From positions 19,446,822 through 19,510,821 of the forward strand of contig JANAVB010002199.1 of assembly GCA_029216955.1 (NCBI GenBank): a stretch of 64,000 nucleotides of DNA. The letters run 5' to 3'. The translations under genes were made by a program, and so were the position numbers. This DNA comes from Iris pallida. Lineage: Eukaryota; Streptophyta; Magnoliopsida; Asparagales; Iridaceae. Positions 33,093 through 45,600 of the stretch are shown here, piece after piece (position 1 is the first letter of the stretch; every line of letters starts with the position of its first letter). Under the pieces are notes generated by a model. That model saw nothing but the letters and a program-made list of their open reading frames with translations, was not told the origin of the DNA and searched no databases.

Positions 33093-35060
33093 TGTCACGA
33101 CCCGCACCCGCTTACCGGGCGCGAGCTCGTGAGCAAGCCAGCTACGTATCGAGCGGACTCCAGCCCAACTCGAATACGTAAACGCTGTCAAGGCTATGGT
33201 ATACTGCCAAATCATGGCAATGCAATCTATATCTCAATCCACAATAAGTTAATAAAATATGAATGAATACTATGGGTCGTGGTCTGCAGCCCACTAGCAT
33301 ATATGTCCGATAAGACTCTAAAAGAAATAACAAGAGTCTAAACGGAATCAAGAAACATGATATCTCATGATAAGGAATGTAAAGCACGAAAGGATAACAA
33401 ACGCAATAGCGATACCTGAATCCCACAAGCGTATCATTGCCTCTGTAATACCCACATGAGTCGTAAATCCTCCGCCATCCAGAACTACTAGCTAACTTCA
33501 TGCAATCGCTAAACCTGAGGAGATCATCAGGTCCTCAGAGGACATAGCAAGATACATAATATACATGCCTATCTAACAGTTTTATCATGCGCAAAGAGGA
33601 TAAACGAGAAAACATGAACCCGACAAATGACCACGAACACGAATACTAACACGAACACGAACACTAGAACAACTACGCGTAAATGAACTGTCGGATGAAC
33701 GATAATCACGAGATCAATAGAAGAAACCAAACCCTCGTCCCGAGTGTGGACTCTCTGGTTTGAACTAAGCACTAACCCTCATCCCGAGTGTGGACTCTCT
33801 GGTGCAAGTATAACATCCTCGTCCCGAGTGTGGACTCTCTGATGTAATCACCCTCGTCCCGTGTGTGGACTCTCTGGTGCAAGTCAAGTCAAGTCAACAC
33901 CCTCGTCCTGTATGTGGACTCTCTGATGCAAATAATCGACATCCTCGTCCCGAGTGTGAACTTTCTGATGTAAACAGATCAAGAAAAATACCCTCATCCC
34001 GAGTGTGGACTCTCTGGTGCCAAGGAAACAATATCAAGGATTTAGCAGTTCAATTACACGTACTCATTCTATGACACGACTCAAGTAAGGTACTGACGAG
34101 AAACTCCAAGTGTGAACCACAAGACCAACCATGAACCACAAGACCAACCATGAATACGGCTATATGCAATGAAAACAACCCAAAGAATATAATACAAAAA
34201 GTACATGTCCATAAACAATTAAAACTGGAAAATGAAATACAATGCATGTAAATAAAACTGTAGAGGAAGGCAAGGTATCTTGCCTGGGGGTTGTACGCTG
34301 ATCCAACAAATATATAATCAACTGGTAAGCCACGAAGTCCAAGTCATCACAAATGTATCTGAAAGCTGAAACAGACAATGCCAACAGTCTCAGAATAGTC
34401 AAATTAGCTAGGATTACCTGTCCTTAAGTCCAATTCTGGACACAGGGGCAAAACGGTAATTTTGAGCAAAAATGATGTCTGCCGTTGGACCCGCTTTGTG
34501 CCGAAAAATGTGCCAGAGTCAATGGTCTCTAAAGTCGTCAAACTATATGTTTACGAATTTGTTTTGATGATACGAACCCAATGGTATGTCCAGTTTTGGA
34601 TTCCGGTGGACCGTGCACAAAATTGCCCGTTGAATCGGATCGTGGGGCCTACAAAACGGCGATCCGATCAACTGTCTCAGAATTCGACCAAACTTGGCAT
34701 ACAGGATCAAAAAAATAATACGGTCCTGCTTGTGCAAGTTTTGTCTCGATCTGACGAGCGTGCACAAAGTAATTGGGAAATTTGCACAGAGGTCGATACA
34801 GTGAATTTCGACGGATACGGATCAAATTCGTCGCGCACACGCAACTAATTTGAATTCCGTCAAAACCCACACGACCACGAAGCCGTTACGCACCTTTCGA
34901 TACTTTCGGTTCGCGATCACGTCGCCCGGATTGGCGGGACGCACGTCGTATCGGAGAATTTTTCAAGTTTTTCAAAACTGTTTTCCTAGGTTTTTTCTAA
35001 TTTTTGGATTCGAATAACTCTGCAAATACCTAACGAAGTCAGGAACTACAAAAAGGGGTT
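33093..35060 (-). repeat. 5' LTR of the LARD-like element, truncated
   Basis: It aligns with 28861-30854 with scattered substitutions. Homology ends at 35060, where an unrelated sequence beginning TGTAATGACC takes over. Confidence 0.6.
33725..34018. repeat. Interspersed 28-bp repeat, seven copies
   Basis: Same array as at 29493-29832 with one unit fewer, showing unit gain or loss between the two LTR copies. Confidence 0.9.
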
Positions 35061-35599
35061 TGTAATGACCATTGTTCGTATTACGTATCTCGGTATACGT
35101 GTACGTATTTAGACCCGTATTGTATGTCTCTTTGGTTGGTTCGGCCCAACTTGACTTGGTTCGGCTTGGTTTTGCATGGTTCAGTTTTTGCTAGATTTTA
35201 TGTGGACCAAAACACTTCCACCTACCACCACCTTCATTAAAATAACCCACCTACCACCATCCCCATTAAATATTCCACCATACATTTCTCTCTCCTTATT
35301 AACTCTTCTTCTTCCCCAGCAATACTTCTCCACCAACCTGAGAGAGGGAGAGCTTAGGCAAGTGCATCTTGCTTCATGGAGGAAGTCCATTTTTATTGTT
35401 CCATTGTCTTCCTCATGTGTTTCTAACCCACTTTAGTACTTAGCATTTTTTATTCCCATGGTTGAATTCTTGTAAATCTAGCTCTGTGGTATTTTCGGTT
35501 TACAGGAGTTTCGATCTATCAAACTTGCATATTTCTGCTAGTTGATGGCCCCATGTTGCAGAGAATTTCGTTTGGTCCAAATTTGACCTACGGGAAATT

Positions 35600-36540
35600 G
35601 CTGAGCCGCATGGACATTTTAGCACTTGGCTGCATGCAAATAAAAAATGAGCCCATGGCTTTCCTTTAAATATTACCTTAACATTACATTGCATTATGCT
35701 AGGGCATGCAATATTTTAATGAATATTTTAATGCATATTCAAAGTGCATGTATTTAAGAATGCATTCTCTAAATGCATCCAGTGGCATGCATTTAATGCA
35801 TTTAATAATGCATTCTCTAAAATGCATTCAGTAGCATACGTAGAATGCATTTAATAATGCATTCTCTTAATGCATTCAAATAGCATGCAATTAATGCATC
35901 TTCCAAATGCATTCAGCCGCATGTCTCTAAGCATTTTCTAATGCATTGTAGCCGCATGTAGGAGCAAAAGTCAGCCGCATAGGCTTGCTTTTTACCTTGC
36001 CTTTAATATTACTTGCAGGGGAGGGAATAGTGAGCCGCATATGCATTCTTGAATGCATTAGCACATGCATTCTTGCTTGAAAACCATGGTGGCCGCATGG
36101 GAATTCTTTAGTGAGTCGCATGGCCTCCCGCATATAACAGTTGCATGCATGCATTAAAGTTGGCCATGCAACTTTATTTGTATTATTAATATTTATGGCC
36201 AAGATCTGTCAGCCGCATGTACCAGCACTTGGCCGCATTGCTGGCCGCATGCAAAAGCCAATAGTGAGCCGCATATGGGAACGAGGTCAGCCGCATGTGA
36301 ATTAATGCATGCTAGCATAACATTTAATATATACTGTATATTAATATAATGTATATTAATATATATTAATATATTAATATAATGCATATGTATTTAGTAT
36401 ATTAATGCACTAATTAAAGCATTATATTAATGTATTAGATGCGTTTGCATGTAAGCATGCATGCTTTTATATTTAGCATCAGCCGCATAAGCAAGTGACT
36501 GTTGGCCGCATAAAATTTTCTCGAGCCGCATGAGTCCCCC
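35600..36540. repeat. Cluster of GCCGCAT and ATGCAT (RY-type) motifs
   Basis: About 14 GCCGCAT words, often as AGCCGCATG, and dozens of TGCAT/ATGCAT words, some as CATGCATGC, are packed into under 1 kb. CATGCA is the RY element bound by plant B3-domain factors. The motif density is directly visible; function is inference. Confidence 0.7.
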
Positions 36541-37189
36541 GCAGCCCTTGCCCCTTCTAATATTTAATTACCAAATGTGTACTTATGCTAAATTAATTAT
36601 TTTCTGACACGATGGTGACCCGTTGTGGTGCACTTTTGACATGACATGATAGTGGTCCGACGCGGCGCACACTTGACAGTGAACATGACATGACAAAATT
36701 GGATGGCTTGGACACCGTGGATGATTGTGTTTGTACAATTAAATCGATAATGTTTGCATCATGTCTAGGACAGGGACCCCTGAGTACCACGGTCAGGGGT
36801 ACCTACTATAAATGGCTAAGGCTAATAACTAGACTAATTCAGTAGTCATGAGAGATTTCCCCAGTTACAGGCGATCCCGTTATCCCGGCCACCATTGTGG
36901 GACTTGCAGCCTGCCGACGAGTAGGGCACAATTCTAAATTCACTGATATATAGAAAGAACGATACACTGCTTAATGAACCCAAGTCGCCTGGATAACCTG
37001 GATTAGCTGCAGGGCTTGTGGCTGGAGGAACATCTCACTACATGAATGTGAAAACCCTAGTTAGCTAATGTAGAAAGTCGTAGTCACTGATTGGCCTGGA
37101 ACGATTATATGGTATGGTTTTCAGTGCTCGATTATTGCAGGCTTGATTGCATGATTGTCACTTTTAACAATAAAGATCAGAGACTAAGT

Positions 37190-37412
37190 TCTGTTCAGGT
37201 GAAGGTTTCAACCCCGGTCCTTGTTTGGTTTAAGGGTTGTAACCTGGCTCCCGGAGCAGTTCTGAGTCCTCTCTTCGTTTATTATATTATTACACCCCAT
37301 GTCACGCTTGAAGTATTTTTACCTTACCAACAAGATTGGAGACGGAGTTCTATTCGGGTGAAGGGTTACAACCCCGGTCCTTGTTTGGTTTAAGGGTTGT
37401 GACCTGGCTACT
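37190..37412 (+). repeat. Pair of direct repeats about 153 bp apart
   Basis: Two copies of a segment containing AACCCCGGTCCTTGTTTGGT and TTAAGGGTTGT, at about 37192-37256 and 37348-37410. The intervening DNA is AT-rich. Confidence 0.8.
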
Positions 37413-37740
37413 TGAATGGTTCCCTCGTACTCCATTATGATTGTTGTTATTCTTCAAGTTCTTTTAACTGCTTTAATATATTTTCTGATATGCTAGTTTT
37501 AGTTCTTAAGTGAAGCCTCCTTTGTGGCACTTGCTCTTTCTGGGATCTGATCCAGCTGGTTTTGTGTGGCCAGATTTCGGAGCAGCTTTAGAGGATCTAC
37601 CGACTTTCCAGCCCGATGGTGACCATCAGGCGTTACTAGGACAACGAGTGGGTTTATTTTTGCTCTCCCACTCTATTGTTAAAATTTTATTTTGAGGCGT
37701 TTAGCCGGCGAGCACCTGTTAGCTCGTATTGCATGTAGAA

Positions 37741-38531
37741 GCATAGAATTTCAGGACTATAAATCCTATGCGCCTAACATCATATGCGCCTAACATCATA
37801 TGCGCCAGGGAACTCAGATAAAGTACTTGGCACAGCAAAGCATAGACATTAAAAGAAGACTTTTATTTTCATATAAAAGTTTGTTACATGTCTTAAAAAG
37901 AGCTGTACAAAGGAAAATTTCTACAAAAAAGACCCTAAGTCTACAGCTAGGCGCAGCAACCACCATGCGCCCTCAAACAGACGCATCCCGCTATGCGCTC
38001 CCCAGCCAGGCGCATCTCTTCAGTAGCTCAGTTATGTGCATCCCTTCAGCAGCTCAGTTATCTCTTCAGCAGCTCAGTTATGTACATCCCTTCAGCAGCT
38101 CAGTTATCCCTTCAGCAGCTCAGTTATGTGCATCCCTTCAGCAGCTCAGTTATGTACCGCCCTTCAGCGCCCCACAGGCGCATCGTGAAGTCTCAGCATA
38201 TGCGCCATCAAATGCTTCGACTAATAAAGCATTTATTGAGCAGAACGAGGGTGGGCAATCAACCCTCTAGCTGGAGGAAGAGCTCTCCGTAATTGATCCG
38301 CGGCAAAAGAAGGCTTTCAACACAACTAGAGTGGGCAACACCCACTCTGACAGAAGAAAGAGCCTCCAAAGCCGCAGCACCGCAATTTAGATCTGTGGCT
38401 CTTCCAGCATAACGGAGACGAGGCTCGAGCATCCCGATCTTTGGCTGCAACAGGCACCTTCCGCCTGCCTCAGAAGCCCTCGACTCCGACTTTTGGATGT
38501 AACAGTCACCTTCAAGTGCATCAATGAAGAC
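37741..38531. other. Repeat-rich DNA left of Tat element A, possible 5' piece of element B
   Basis: It holds three ATATGCGCC(T)AACATC-type repeats (37766-37806) and many GGCGCAT / ATGCGCC words. The same word type is scattered in element B (for example 55190, 55335 and 55535). There is no coding domain. It may be the 5' part of B, separated from the rest by insertion of A; this is inference from shared vocabulary only. Confidence 0.35.
38023..38165 (+). repeat. CTTCAGCAGCTCAGTTAT tandem array, six copies
   Basis: Six copies of an 18-bp core, separated alternately by a 10-bp GTGCATCCC-like linker or almost nothing. The unit mixes two periods, about 28 and 18-20 bp. Confidence 0.9.
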
Positions 38532-39424
38532 TGTAGGTCCTAAAAAATCAAGTTACATCAATCAACAAAGTCAAAAATTCAAGATATTCATCATTTTGAT
38601 GAGTTGCGCAGACAACAGATTACGCAGACGTCACTTTGCGCAGGTTGGTTTGCGCATGTTCCTAACTGCGCAGGCTGACGTGGCAGAAGTCATCATTGAC
38701 TGAATCAAATCAGATCTTCCTGACAGCTGACAACACGAATAACGAGGAGACTGTTCATTTTTGGCACCGTACAGTGCTCGAGGACGGCTGACAGTTGGCA
38801 GCGCAATCCGTGGTTGCGCAAACGAAGCCTGCGCAGTCTGAGTCTGCGCAAACCAGTGTATGCGCAGTTCACTTTGTGCATTCTACCAACATGACTGACA
38901 AATTACATGTGGCATTCATGCCATCAATTGCTCATTACGTGGCAACTGTCTATGCACGATCATGTGCATTTCAATCAAATAATGCCATGTGTCCCAGATA
39001 GTTGGCCCACGATCCAATAACTGCCTGCGCAGTCCAGTGCTGCGCAAATCAGTTGCTGCGCAAATCATCTTGCGCATTCCAAAATAACTGAAAGTTAGTT
39101 ATTTTCAGAACTCTATAAATAGAGTTTCAAGTCTTCATTTCAAGGGGATCAAGATCAGAGATCAGAAATCAGAGAGTTCAGGAGTTCTTGCCAAAGTGCT
39201 GCTGCATTCTTCCGAGACTTTTGTCTTCAACTTCAGAGGCTTTTGCCTTCAATTTCCAGAGTTGTTTTCAACTTCAAAGGCTTCGTCTTCGAAGTTCACA
39301 TCGTCCAAGGGATAAAGCAATCGTCATCAAGATTGGATTCCTATAGTTGTAATTTTCCCAGAATTCTTGTAATCTTTATTACAGTTTGTATCAATAAAGT
39401 TTTATACTTTTGTTTTTGCAAACA
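38532..39424 (+). repeat. 5' LTR of element A
   Basis: 893 bp, TG...CA. It contains 12 copies of the palindrome TGCGCA, a TATA box TATAAATA at 39114-39121 and a poly(A) signal AATAAA near 39402. The U3 therefore ends about 30 bp after the TATA box, and the transcript start is near 39150. Confidence 0.9.
39114..39121 (+). promoter_or_regulatory. TATA box of the element A LTR
   Basis: TATAAATA in the context CTCTATAAATAGAG, which is itself a near-palindrome. The same sequence is in the 3' LTR near 54934-54941. Confidence 0.8.
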
Positions 39425-39426
39425 AA

Positions 39427-42400
39427 ATGGCGACTCTGCTGGGGACAACTTTCTCCTCCGACGAGGAAGTAGCAACTCAATGTGACGTAGCGTCTATCGG
39501 GAAGACGCAGAAGACGCTGGTTGTTAAGGTCAACCAGACAGCCTACGAGGCGATGCTCAACTCCAAGACCACTCCCCGTACTGCAGTCACTTCTGCCAAG
39601 AGCAAAGTGCGCTCAGTTTGGGTCTCCAAGTCTGCTGCACAATCTGACAGTTTTGCCACCAAGGATGTTGTACCAACTGCTGCACAATCTGCTAGTCAGA
39701 TTGCTGCACAAACTGCTGTGCCAATAGTTGCACAGTCTGTCTCAACAACTGCTGCACAATCTGTTGCAGTCAAGGCTGCGCAGTCTGTTGCAAATGTTGC
39801 GCAAGCTACTTCATATGCTGCCTTGTCAAAACAGAAGACTCCTATGACTCTGGCACAATTGGCAGTGGCTTTTCCTGCGCAAAATAGCACTCCAGTAACC
39901 AAAGTGCATCCCAAGCACTATAGTACAAGAACTCCTGATGCACTTCCTACCAAAGCTTCTACTGCACAAGTAACCAGTGCACCTTTTACCCATGCGCAAA
40001 CCAAGTCTGCGCAATCCAAGAAAAACAGCCTTTTGGCTAAATTCCCTTCTTCTCACAACAAAAGAAGAGATTCTACTCCTCTTCCTAAACACTCTATTGC
40101 CTCTGCGCAATCCACTGAGGGTAGTCCTTTGACTATTCCTCTTTCTCTTCAAGGCAAAGAAAAAGGCCCATTGGTCTTTTCTCAAACTTCCTTGTCTCAT
40201 GACTTGGAAGATAACAGAGGGAAACGCTCTTTAGCTAACCCTTCATCTCAAAACAAAGGAAAAGGCCCTTTGGTCTTTTCTCAGTCTTCTTCAGTCTTTA
40301 CTGAAGAGGATCCATCTCAATGTGTCTCGGCACCAATCAATTCGAGAACTCTGGCAAACAAGGATTCTTCTTTCCTTTATAATAAGAGTACTTGTACTAA
40401 TCAAAGAGGTATTCTGCCTACTCCGATAGCAGAATTTCAGGACCTTCTGACTCTCCAAATTTGTCGTTCCAGACAAGGAAAACTGTTAGTGTCTCATACA
40501 GAAACTCCTGGGGGTGAATTTGCTGACCTCAGAACTTATCTTAATCGACCCACTTCGGTAAAACACAAACAGCCAATGCCGAAGGTCAAACATCATCAAA
40601 AACAAATCTCTAAGGTCAAAAATCCCGACACTTATGCTAATGAAGTAAGCACTTCCCTGTATACTCAAGGGACTAAACATTTGAAGAATCGGAATCATAT
40701 TCCGAATATTATCAAAGAACAGATCCCTCGGAACTTTCCTCGTCCTGTTGTGGACCTTCGAGAACAATTGAGACAAAAATGGGATAATGATTTAATATCT
40801 CCATCTCAACCATCTGAGCATCACTGCAATCATAAAGTCATTATCCAATGTTGTTGTCAAACAACAAAACGATCTGTCTTCGATCGTTTAATTTTTGCTA
40901 AATCTGAACCCATGTCAGATGAAGACGAAGTTTTGTATGCTTCTGTTAATATGACTTCCCGAGGCTCTGAGGGTAAAAGATGCTCTAAGCATGGTAGACT
41001 CCGCAAGCCAAGCCAACGGTATTTGGAATTACTTCAAGAATCTTCCGAAGGAGTATTTCAACATACCCGTTCTCGAAGCCGAGATACAATCGGTCAAAAG
41101 AATCTTCCTCAAAACCCTTCAGGTCATCTTCCTGTTTCTCAGTCAGAAGATGATTCGTTCTCTGATTATGATGCATACAGTGAAAGTTCTGAACAAACAG
41201 TATCTTCCACTGTGCCAAGAGAAGTGACGGCTTATGTTGTCACCGATGATCCAGATGCTTCAACCTCCGCAAATCAGGAACAGCGAATTGCTGCACTCGA
41301 AGACAAATTAAAGACCATGGCTGAAATGGTTGCTAGTATGCATTCCATCATTGTAGCACAGCATGCTACACCACCAATTGCACCTACTACTAGTCCAGAG
41401 ATTATAGCATCTTCGGTACCTGCTAACACTGGGCTGGGGGTAGTGCCTCCCCAAATACCTCCTGTACAAGTGCAAGTACAAACTACACCTAGCCAGTCAG
41501 GAGCTGGGGGTAGTGCTTACAATGCTGTTCCTCTCCCTACCACTACAACTCAACCTGCTCCTTCTTCTTCATCAGAAGACGCCAATGAAGCTGTCAAACT
41601 CTTACGAACCCAGTTTGAAGCATTTAAAGAGAAAGACAATCTACAAAGGTTGGGGATTAAACAGCCCTATCCGGTTGAATGGAAGGACGTCCCGTTTCTC
41701 CCAAAGTACAAAATCCCTACAATCACTCTGTTCGATGGCAGTACTTCCCCGAGTCAATTCATCAATCATTTTGAGGTAATGACTGTTCAACTTCAGCCAA
41801 ATGACGCTCTTCTTACCAGAGTGTTCGTCGGTTGTTTAGCCGGCGTAGCATACGACTGGTACAGAAGTTTGCCCGATGGTTGCATCACATCCTTTTCAGG
41901 TCTCAAACAAATCTTTCTGGAACGGTTCTATGAAGGATTTAATGATATGACTATGTCAGCTCTCAACAAAATCAAACAAAAACATAATGAAACTGCTGAG
42001 AGCTTTATTGAACGGTTCTACCGTGAAGCTTTGAAAATGCCTCCAGGGACTCCAGCTGCTGTCACTATTGATACTTGTAAGGCAAATCTTTTACCTATTA
42101 TCAGTATGTGGATGGGATCTACCCAATTCCAAGATTGGCCCTCATTCATCGTCAACGCCAATGCTGCTGAAGTAAGTGCCGACAAGTTCAAACAATTGGG
42201 GGTACAAATGTCTAACCCTGATCGCGATGAGCATCAGAATTCAGGTGGTGGCAATCGCCAGAACAATCGCAAAGCGAAAGAGACTTTGAACATTAACTTG
42301 AACAAAAATAAAGAATCTTTGGCTGTCAATATGGCCCCACCTACATCTACTCCTACTCCTTCTGCACCTCCACCGAGGGAACCTCGTCCAAAAGTGGAAT

Positions 42401-42621
42401 ATTCTTTTGATGAGAATGACACTGCAAGTATCTTCGAATGTTTACTCAAAAGCAATAAAATTCAACTCCCTGATCCAAAGAAACCTGATAAAGTCAATAA
42501 GACTGATCATCCCAAGTATTGTGTCTATCACCGATTCATTGGACATCCTACTCGAGCATGCTATGTGCTCAAAGGTAAGATTCAAGAGCTTGTCAATGCT
42601 GGTGTAGTCACTCTACAATAA
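39427..42621 (+). CDS. Gypsy gag of element A
   Basis: A 1064-codon frame opens with an ATG that overlaps the primer-binding site (MATLLGTTF). Residues about 70-210 are an Ala-Gln-Ser-rich repeat (AAQSV / AQT units) encoded by TGC(G/A)CA-type DNA. The retrotransposon gag domain lies at about residues 770-880 (FVGCLAGVAYDWYRSLPDG, ERFYEGFNDMT). A zinc-knuckle variant CX2HX4HX4C (CVYHRFIGHPTRAC) is near 1035-1048. Gag forms the particle and binds the RNA. It ends at TAA 42619-42621 in the same frame as pol. At this codon element B has a sense codon, so I read the stop as a mutation and the ancestral product as gag-pol. No other ATG is needed to explain the start, but initiation in the PBS is unusual and untested. 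Confidence 0.85.
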   Translation: MATLLGTTFSSDEEVATQCDVASIGKTQKTLVVKVNQTAYEAMLNSKTTPRTAVTSAKSKVRSVWVSKSAAQSDSFATKDVVPTAAQSASQIAAQTAVPIVAQSVSTTAAQSVAVKAAQSVANVAQATSYAALSKQKTPMTLAQLAVAFPAQNSTPVTKVHPKHYSTRTPDALPTKASTAQVTSAPFTHAQTKSAQSKKNSLLAKFPSSHNKRRDSTPLPKHSIASAQSTEGSPLTIPLSLQGKEKGPLVFSQTSLSHDLEDNRGKRSLANPSSQNKGKGPLVFSQSSSVFTEEDPSQCVSAPINSRTLANKDSSFLYNKSTCTNQRGILPTPIAEFQDLLTLQICRSRQGKLLVSHTETPGGEFADLRTYLNRPTSVKHKQPMPKVKHHQKQISKVKNPDTYANEVSTSLYTQGTKHLKNRNHIPNIIKEQIPRNFPRPVVDLREQLRQKWDNDLISPSQPSEHHCNHKVIIQCCCQTTKRSVFDRLIFAKSEPMSDEDEVLYASVNMTSRGSEGKRCSKHGRLRKPSQRYLELLQESSEGVFQHTRSRSRDTIGQKNLPQNPSGHLPVSQSEDDSFSDYDAYSESSEQTVSSTVPREVTAYVVTDDPDASTSANQEQRIAALEDKLKTMAEMVASMHSIIVAQHATPPIAPTTSPEIIASSVPANTGLGVVPPQIPPVQVQVQTTPSQSGAGGSAYNAVPLPTTTTQPAPSSSSEDANEAVKLLRTQFEAFKEKDNLQRLGIKQPYPVEWKDVPFLPKYKIPTITLFDGSTSPSQFINHFEVMTVQLQPNDALLTRVFVGCLAGVAYDWYRSLPDGCITSFSGLKQIFLERFYEGFNDMTMSALNKIKQKHNETAESFIERFYREALKMPPGTPAAVTIDTCKANLLPIISMWMGSTQFQDWPSFIVNANAAEVSADKFKQLGVQMSNPDRDEHQNSGGGNRQNNRKAKETLNINLNKNKESLAVNMAPPTSTPTPSAPPPREPRPKVEYSFDENDTASIFECLLKSNKIQLPDPKKPDKVNKTDHPKYCVYHRFIGHPTRACYVLKGKIQELVNAGVVTLQ
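39428..39446 (+). promoter_or_regulatory. Primer-binding site of element A
   Basis: TGGCGACTCTGCTGGGGAC, three bases inside the 5' LTR. I do not assign the tRNA; Tat elements are most often reported to use tRNA-Arg. Confidence 0.75.
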
Positions 42622-45600
42622 GATGAGAAGATTGTTACTGCAAATATGGTTTCAGTCCAGTTTGGAGATTTTCCTCCACAGATGATACAGCATGGTGTCA
42701 TTCCAATTCCTAAAGCAACCCTTGAGATTGAGAATCTCCCGTTTCCATCCAATGAAGGTCTTATTCCCTTGTCTCTTGACAACGGTGAAATTATGTGGAT
42801 CCATCCTGATCTTGCTCCAGAATTTGAGATATCTTCCAAGAAGAAAACTCGTTCTAAAGGCAAAACCAAGATTTGCAACATGGTATCTTTTGATCCCATT
42901 GTTGACGAAGAGATTCTGTTAGGCACCAGATCAGGGAAAGCTTATTTGAAAGATCATTCTGAAGGTCAAAAGGATCCTGCTTCTTCTTTCGAACCTGCTC
43001 TGGCACAACCTGCATCTGCTGAAGAGGTCCCTTCTACATCTTCACCAGTTGTAGTATCAATTCCTCCTAAGCCAACAACGGCTGACAAAGGCAAGCAACA
43101 AGTTCGATTTGACAAACCTCTAAAGAAGTCATCTCCTACTGGGCTTGAAAAGCCTTACAACTTTGATATATTGGCTCAATTAGCCAATACACCAGCTAGG
43201 CTGTCAATCTTTGAACTCTTGCGTCTTTCCAAGGAGACACGAGAAACTCTAAGTGAAGCTCTGATGCAGGCTGAAACTTGTTTAACTCTTCTCAAGAAGC
43301 CAGAATCAGAACCAGTCTCTTGTCATCACTGTCATAGTATTTTGGAACTGATCCCAAATATTACCTTCACTCAAGATGATATGTTAATAGAAGATAATAG
43401 ACATGATCGTCCTCTTTACTATACAGGATATGTTGATTCAATGAAGGTTGATCGTATCCTGATAGATCAAGGGTCTGTACTTAGTATTATGCCAAAGACA
43501 ATGCTAGATGCATTGAAGATACCAGTGCATAGTCTTTCAACCACAATCACTACTATTCTGGGATTTAACCAAGGAAAGAGTGAACCTTTGGGCAAGATCC
43601 GCCTAAAACTCCAAATAGGCAATCTTCGCACAAAGGTGACCTTTTATATCATCGACAATCATGGTTGTTCTTACAATGCTCTCCTGGGAAGGCCTTTCCT
43701 CCATGAACACAATATCGTTCCATCAACTCTTCATCAATGCTTTAAATATGTTGATGACAAAGGACAAGTTCACAAAGAAGTTGCGGATCTTTATCCTTTC
43801 AAGGGTGTTGAAGCTTATTGCAACGATGCTCGTATGTACAAAGACGAGTTTATGAAGGTGGTATTGGCTATGGATACTGAAGAAGATCAAAAAGTAGTAC
43901 CTCAAGACACTCTTATCATACCTGTTAAGGGGCGAGTTTCTCATCCTCAATCTTCCAAGCCACTGGTTATTCACTTACCAGTTCAAAAGAAATCAGTTGA
44001 TGCTGATGAAAATCAAAGGGAGCTCACCTCTTCTGAGCCACTTGTTATCGACTTACGTCGTAACAAAGACAAAAAGCAGCTCATTCCTTCTGAGCCACTT
44101 GTTGTTGATCTAAATCACAACAAGGAAAAAAGGGAGCTCACCTCTTCTGAGCCACTTGTTATCGACCTCCGTCGTAACAAGCCTCCTCTACGTTCTTCTT
44201 CTCCCCCTCTTGTAATCAATTTGACCAAACCTGCTAAGGTTAAAGGTCCTGTTGTAAATACTGATGTACAAATCAATAAAAAAGTACCTACTTTCCAGTA
44301 TATTGATGTTATTTATTATACTAAAAGTTATTTGGATATGTTAGATAGCTTCCAATCAATTATACTGGGAGTCGTACAATCTCTTCAGACAGAAGTCTCG
44401 CTTGAAGATCCAGATGATTCTTACCGTATTCACCCTTCTTTGAAGAAAGGTAAAAGTCCAGCATTTTTATATAAAAGACCGAAAACAAAGATTAACTATA
44501 CGGATGATAGCAAAGTTAACGATACGGGACGTCTCCAGTTCCATCGTTATAGTCAACAATCAAAAGACATCGTCCGAAAGATGGGTTACGACTTCAAGAG
44601 CGGCCTTAACTATGGTAAAGGTAGACGAACTCCCATTCGTACAACAGTTCCAAACAGAAAATCACAAATGTATTATGGCAGGACCAAGAAAGGTCTCGGA
44701 TATACTTCTCCTCCACTGTTATCCCCAGCGGCTTCTGAATCAGATAGTGAAGAACGTTCTAATTCTTCTGATTCCAGATCATGGGATTCTGATACCAGCA
44801 TTGGTGAAGTCCATCGTATAATCGTATCTTCTAACATGGTCTCCGTTGAACTACCAGAAGGCTGTGATGAAGATGTTGAAGAAAGTCCGGAAACAGATCC
44901 TTGGGCTCAACATATGGATAACCAATGGGTACTTCGTTTTGAACAACGAGAACCTCCTACTGAAGATCAATTAGTTCAAATTGATGTAGGGGAAAGCGAG
45001 TCACCTCGGCCAATCTTTATTAGCAAGAATCTTCCAGAAGCAGATAAGCAAGAGTTGATTCTTCTTATTAAAGAATATATTGACGTCTTTGCTTGGAGTT
45101 ACGAAGACATGCCAGGTTTAGATCCCAAGATTGCTACTCACAAACTGAACATTCTTCCTAATGCTAAACCGGTCAAACAGCAACAAAGGCGATTTAAGCC
45201 TGAAATGATGGACACAATTGATGATGAAGTCAAGAAGCTCATCGCTTGTGGCTTTATTCGAGAAAAGCAGCATCCTGATTGGGTAGCCAATGTCATCCCA
45301 GTTTTGAAGAAAACTGGAAAAGTTCGAGTCTGCATCGACTTCTGAGATCTCAATGAAGCATGTCCGAAAGATGAATTTCCTCTTCCTATCACAGACGTTA
45401 TGATTGATAATACTTGTGGGTTCGAAACAATATCTTTTATGGATGGATTTTTCGGGCATAATCAGATCAAAATGTATCCTGAAGATGAAAAGCATACATC
45501 TTTCCGCACTCCTCGAGGAGTCTATTGTTATACAGTAATGCCATTTGGTCTTAAGAACGCTGGTGCAACTTATCAGCGAGCTATGAGTACCATTTTCAGA

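Larger units (their letters stand above)
35061..37740. other. Unclassified repetitive DNA, LTR-like start
   Basis: It begins TGTAATGACCATTG, an LTR-type start, directly at the break of the preceding LTR. I find no coding domain. It contains an ATGCAT/GCCGCAT-rich stretch (35600-36540) and a duplicated segment (37190-37412). The right limit is approximate. Confidence 0.4.

Noticed and set aside
38795..39001. 68-codon frame in the element A LTR as a gene
   Set aside because: It lies upstream of the LTR TATA box and is repeated in the 3' LTR; its AQ-rich peptide is explained by the TGCGCA motif. Kept only as part of that finding.
42619..42621. Programmed stop-codon readthrough between gag and pol of element A
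   Set aside because: Element B has a sense codon at this position and a different stop nearby, so a conserved readthrough signal is not supported.
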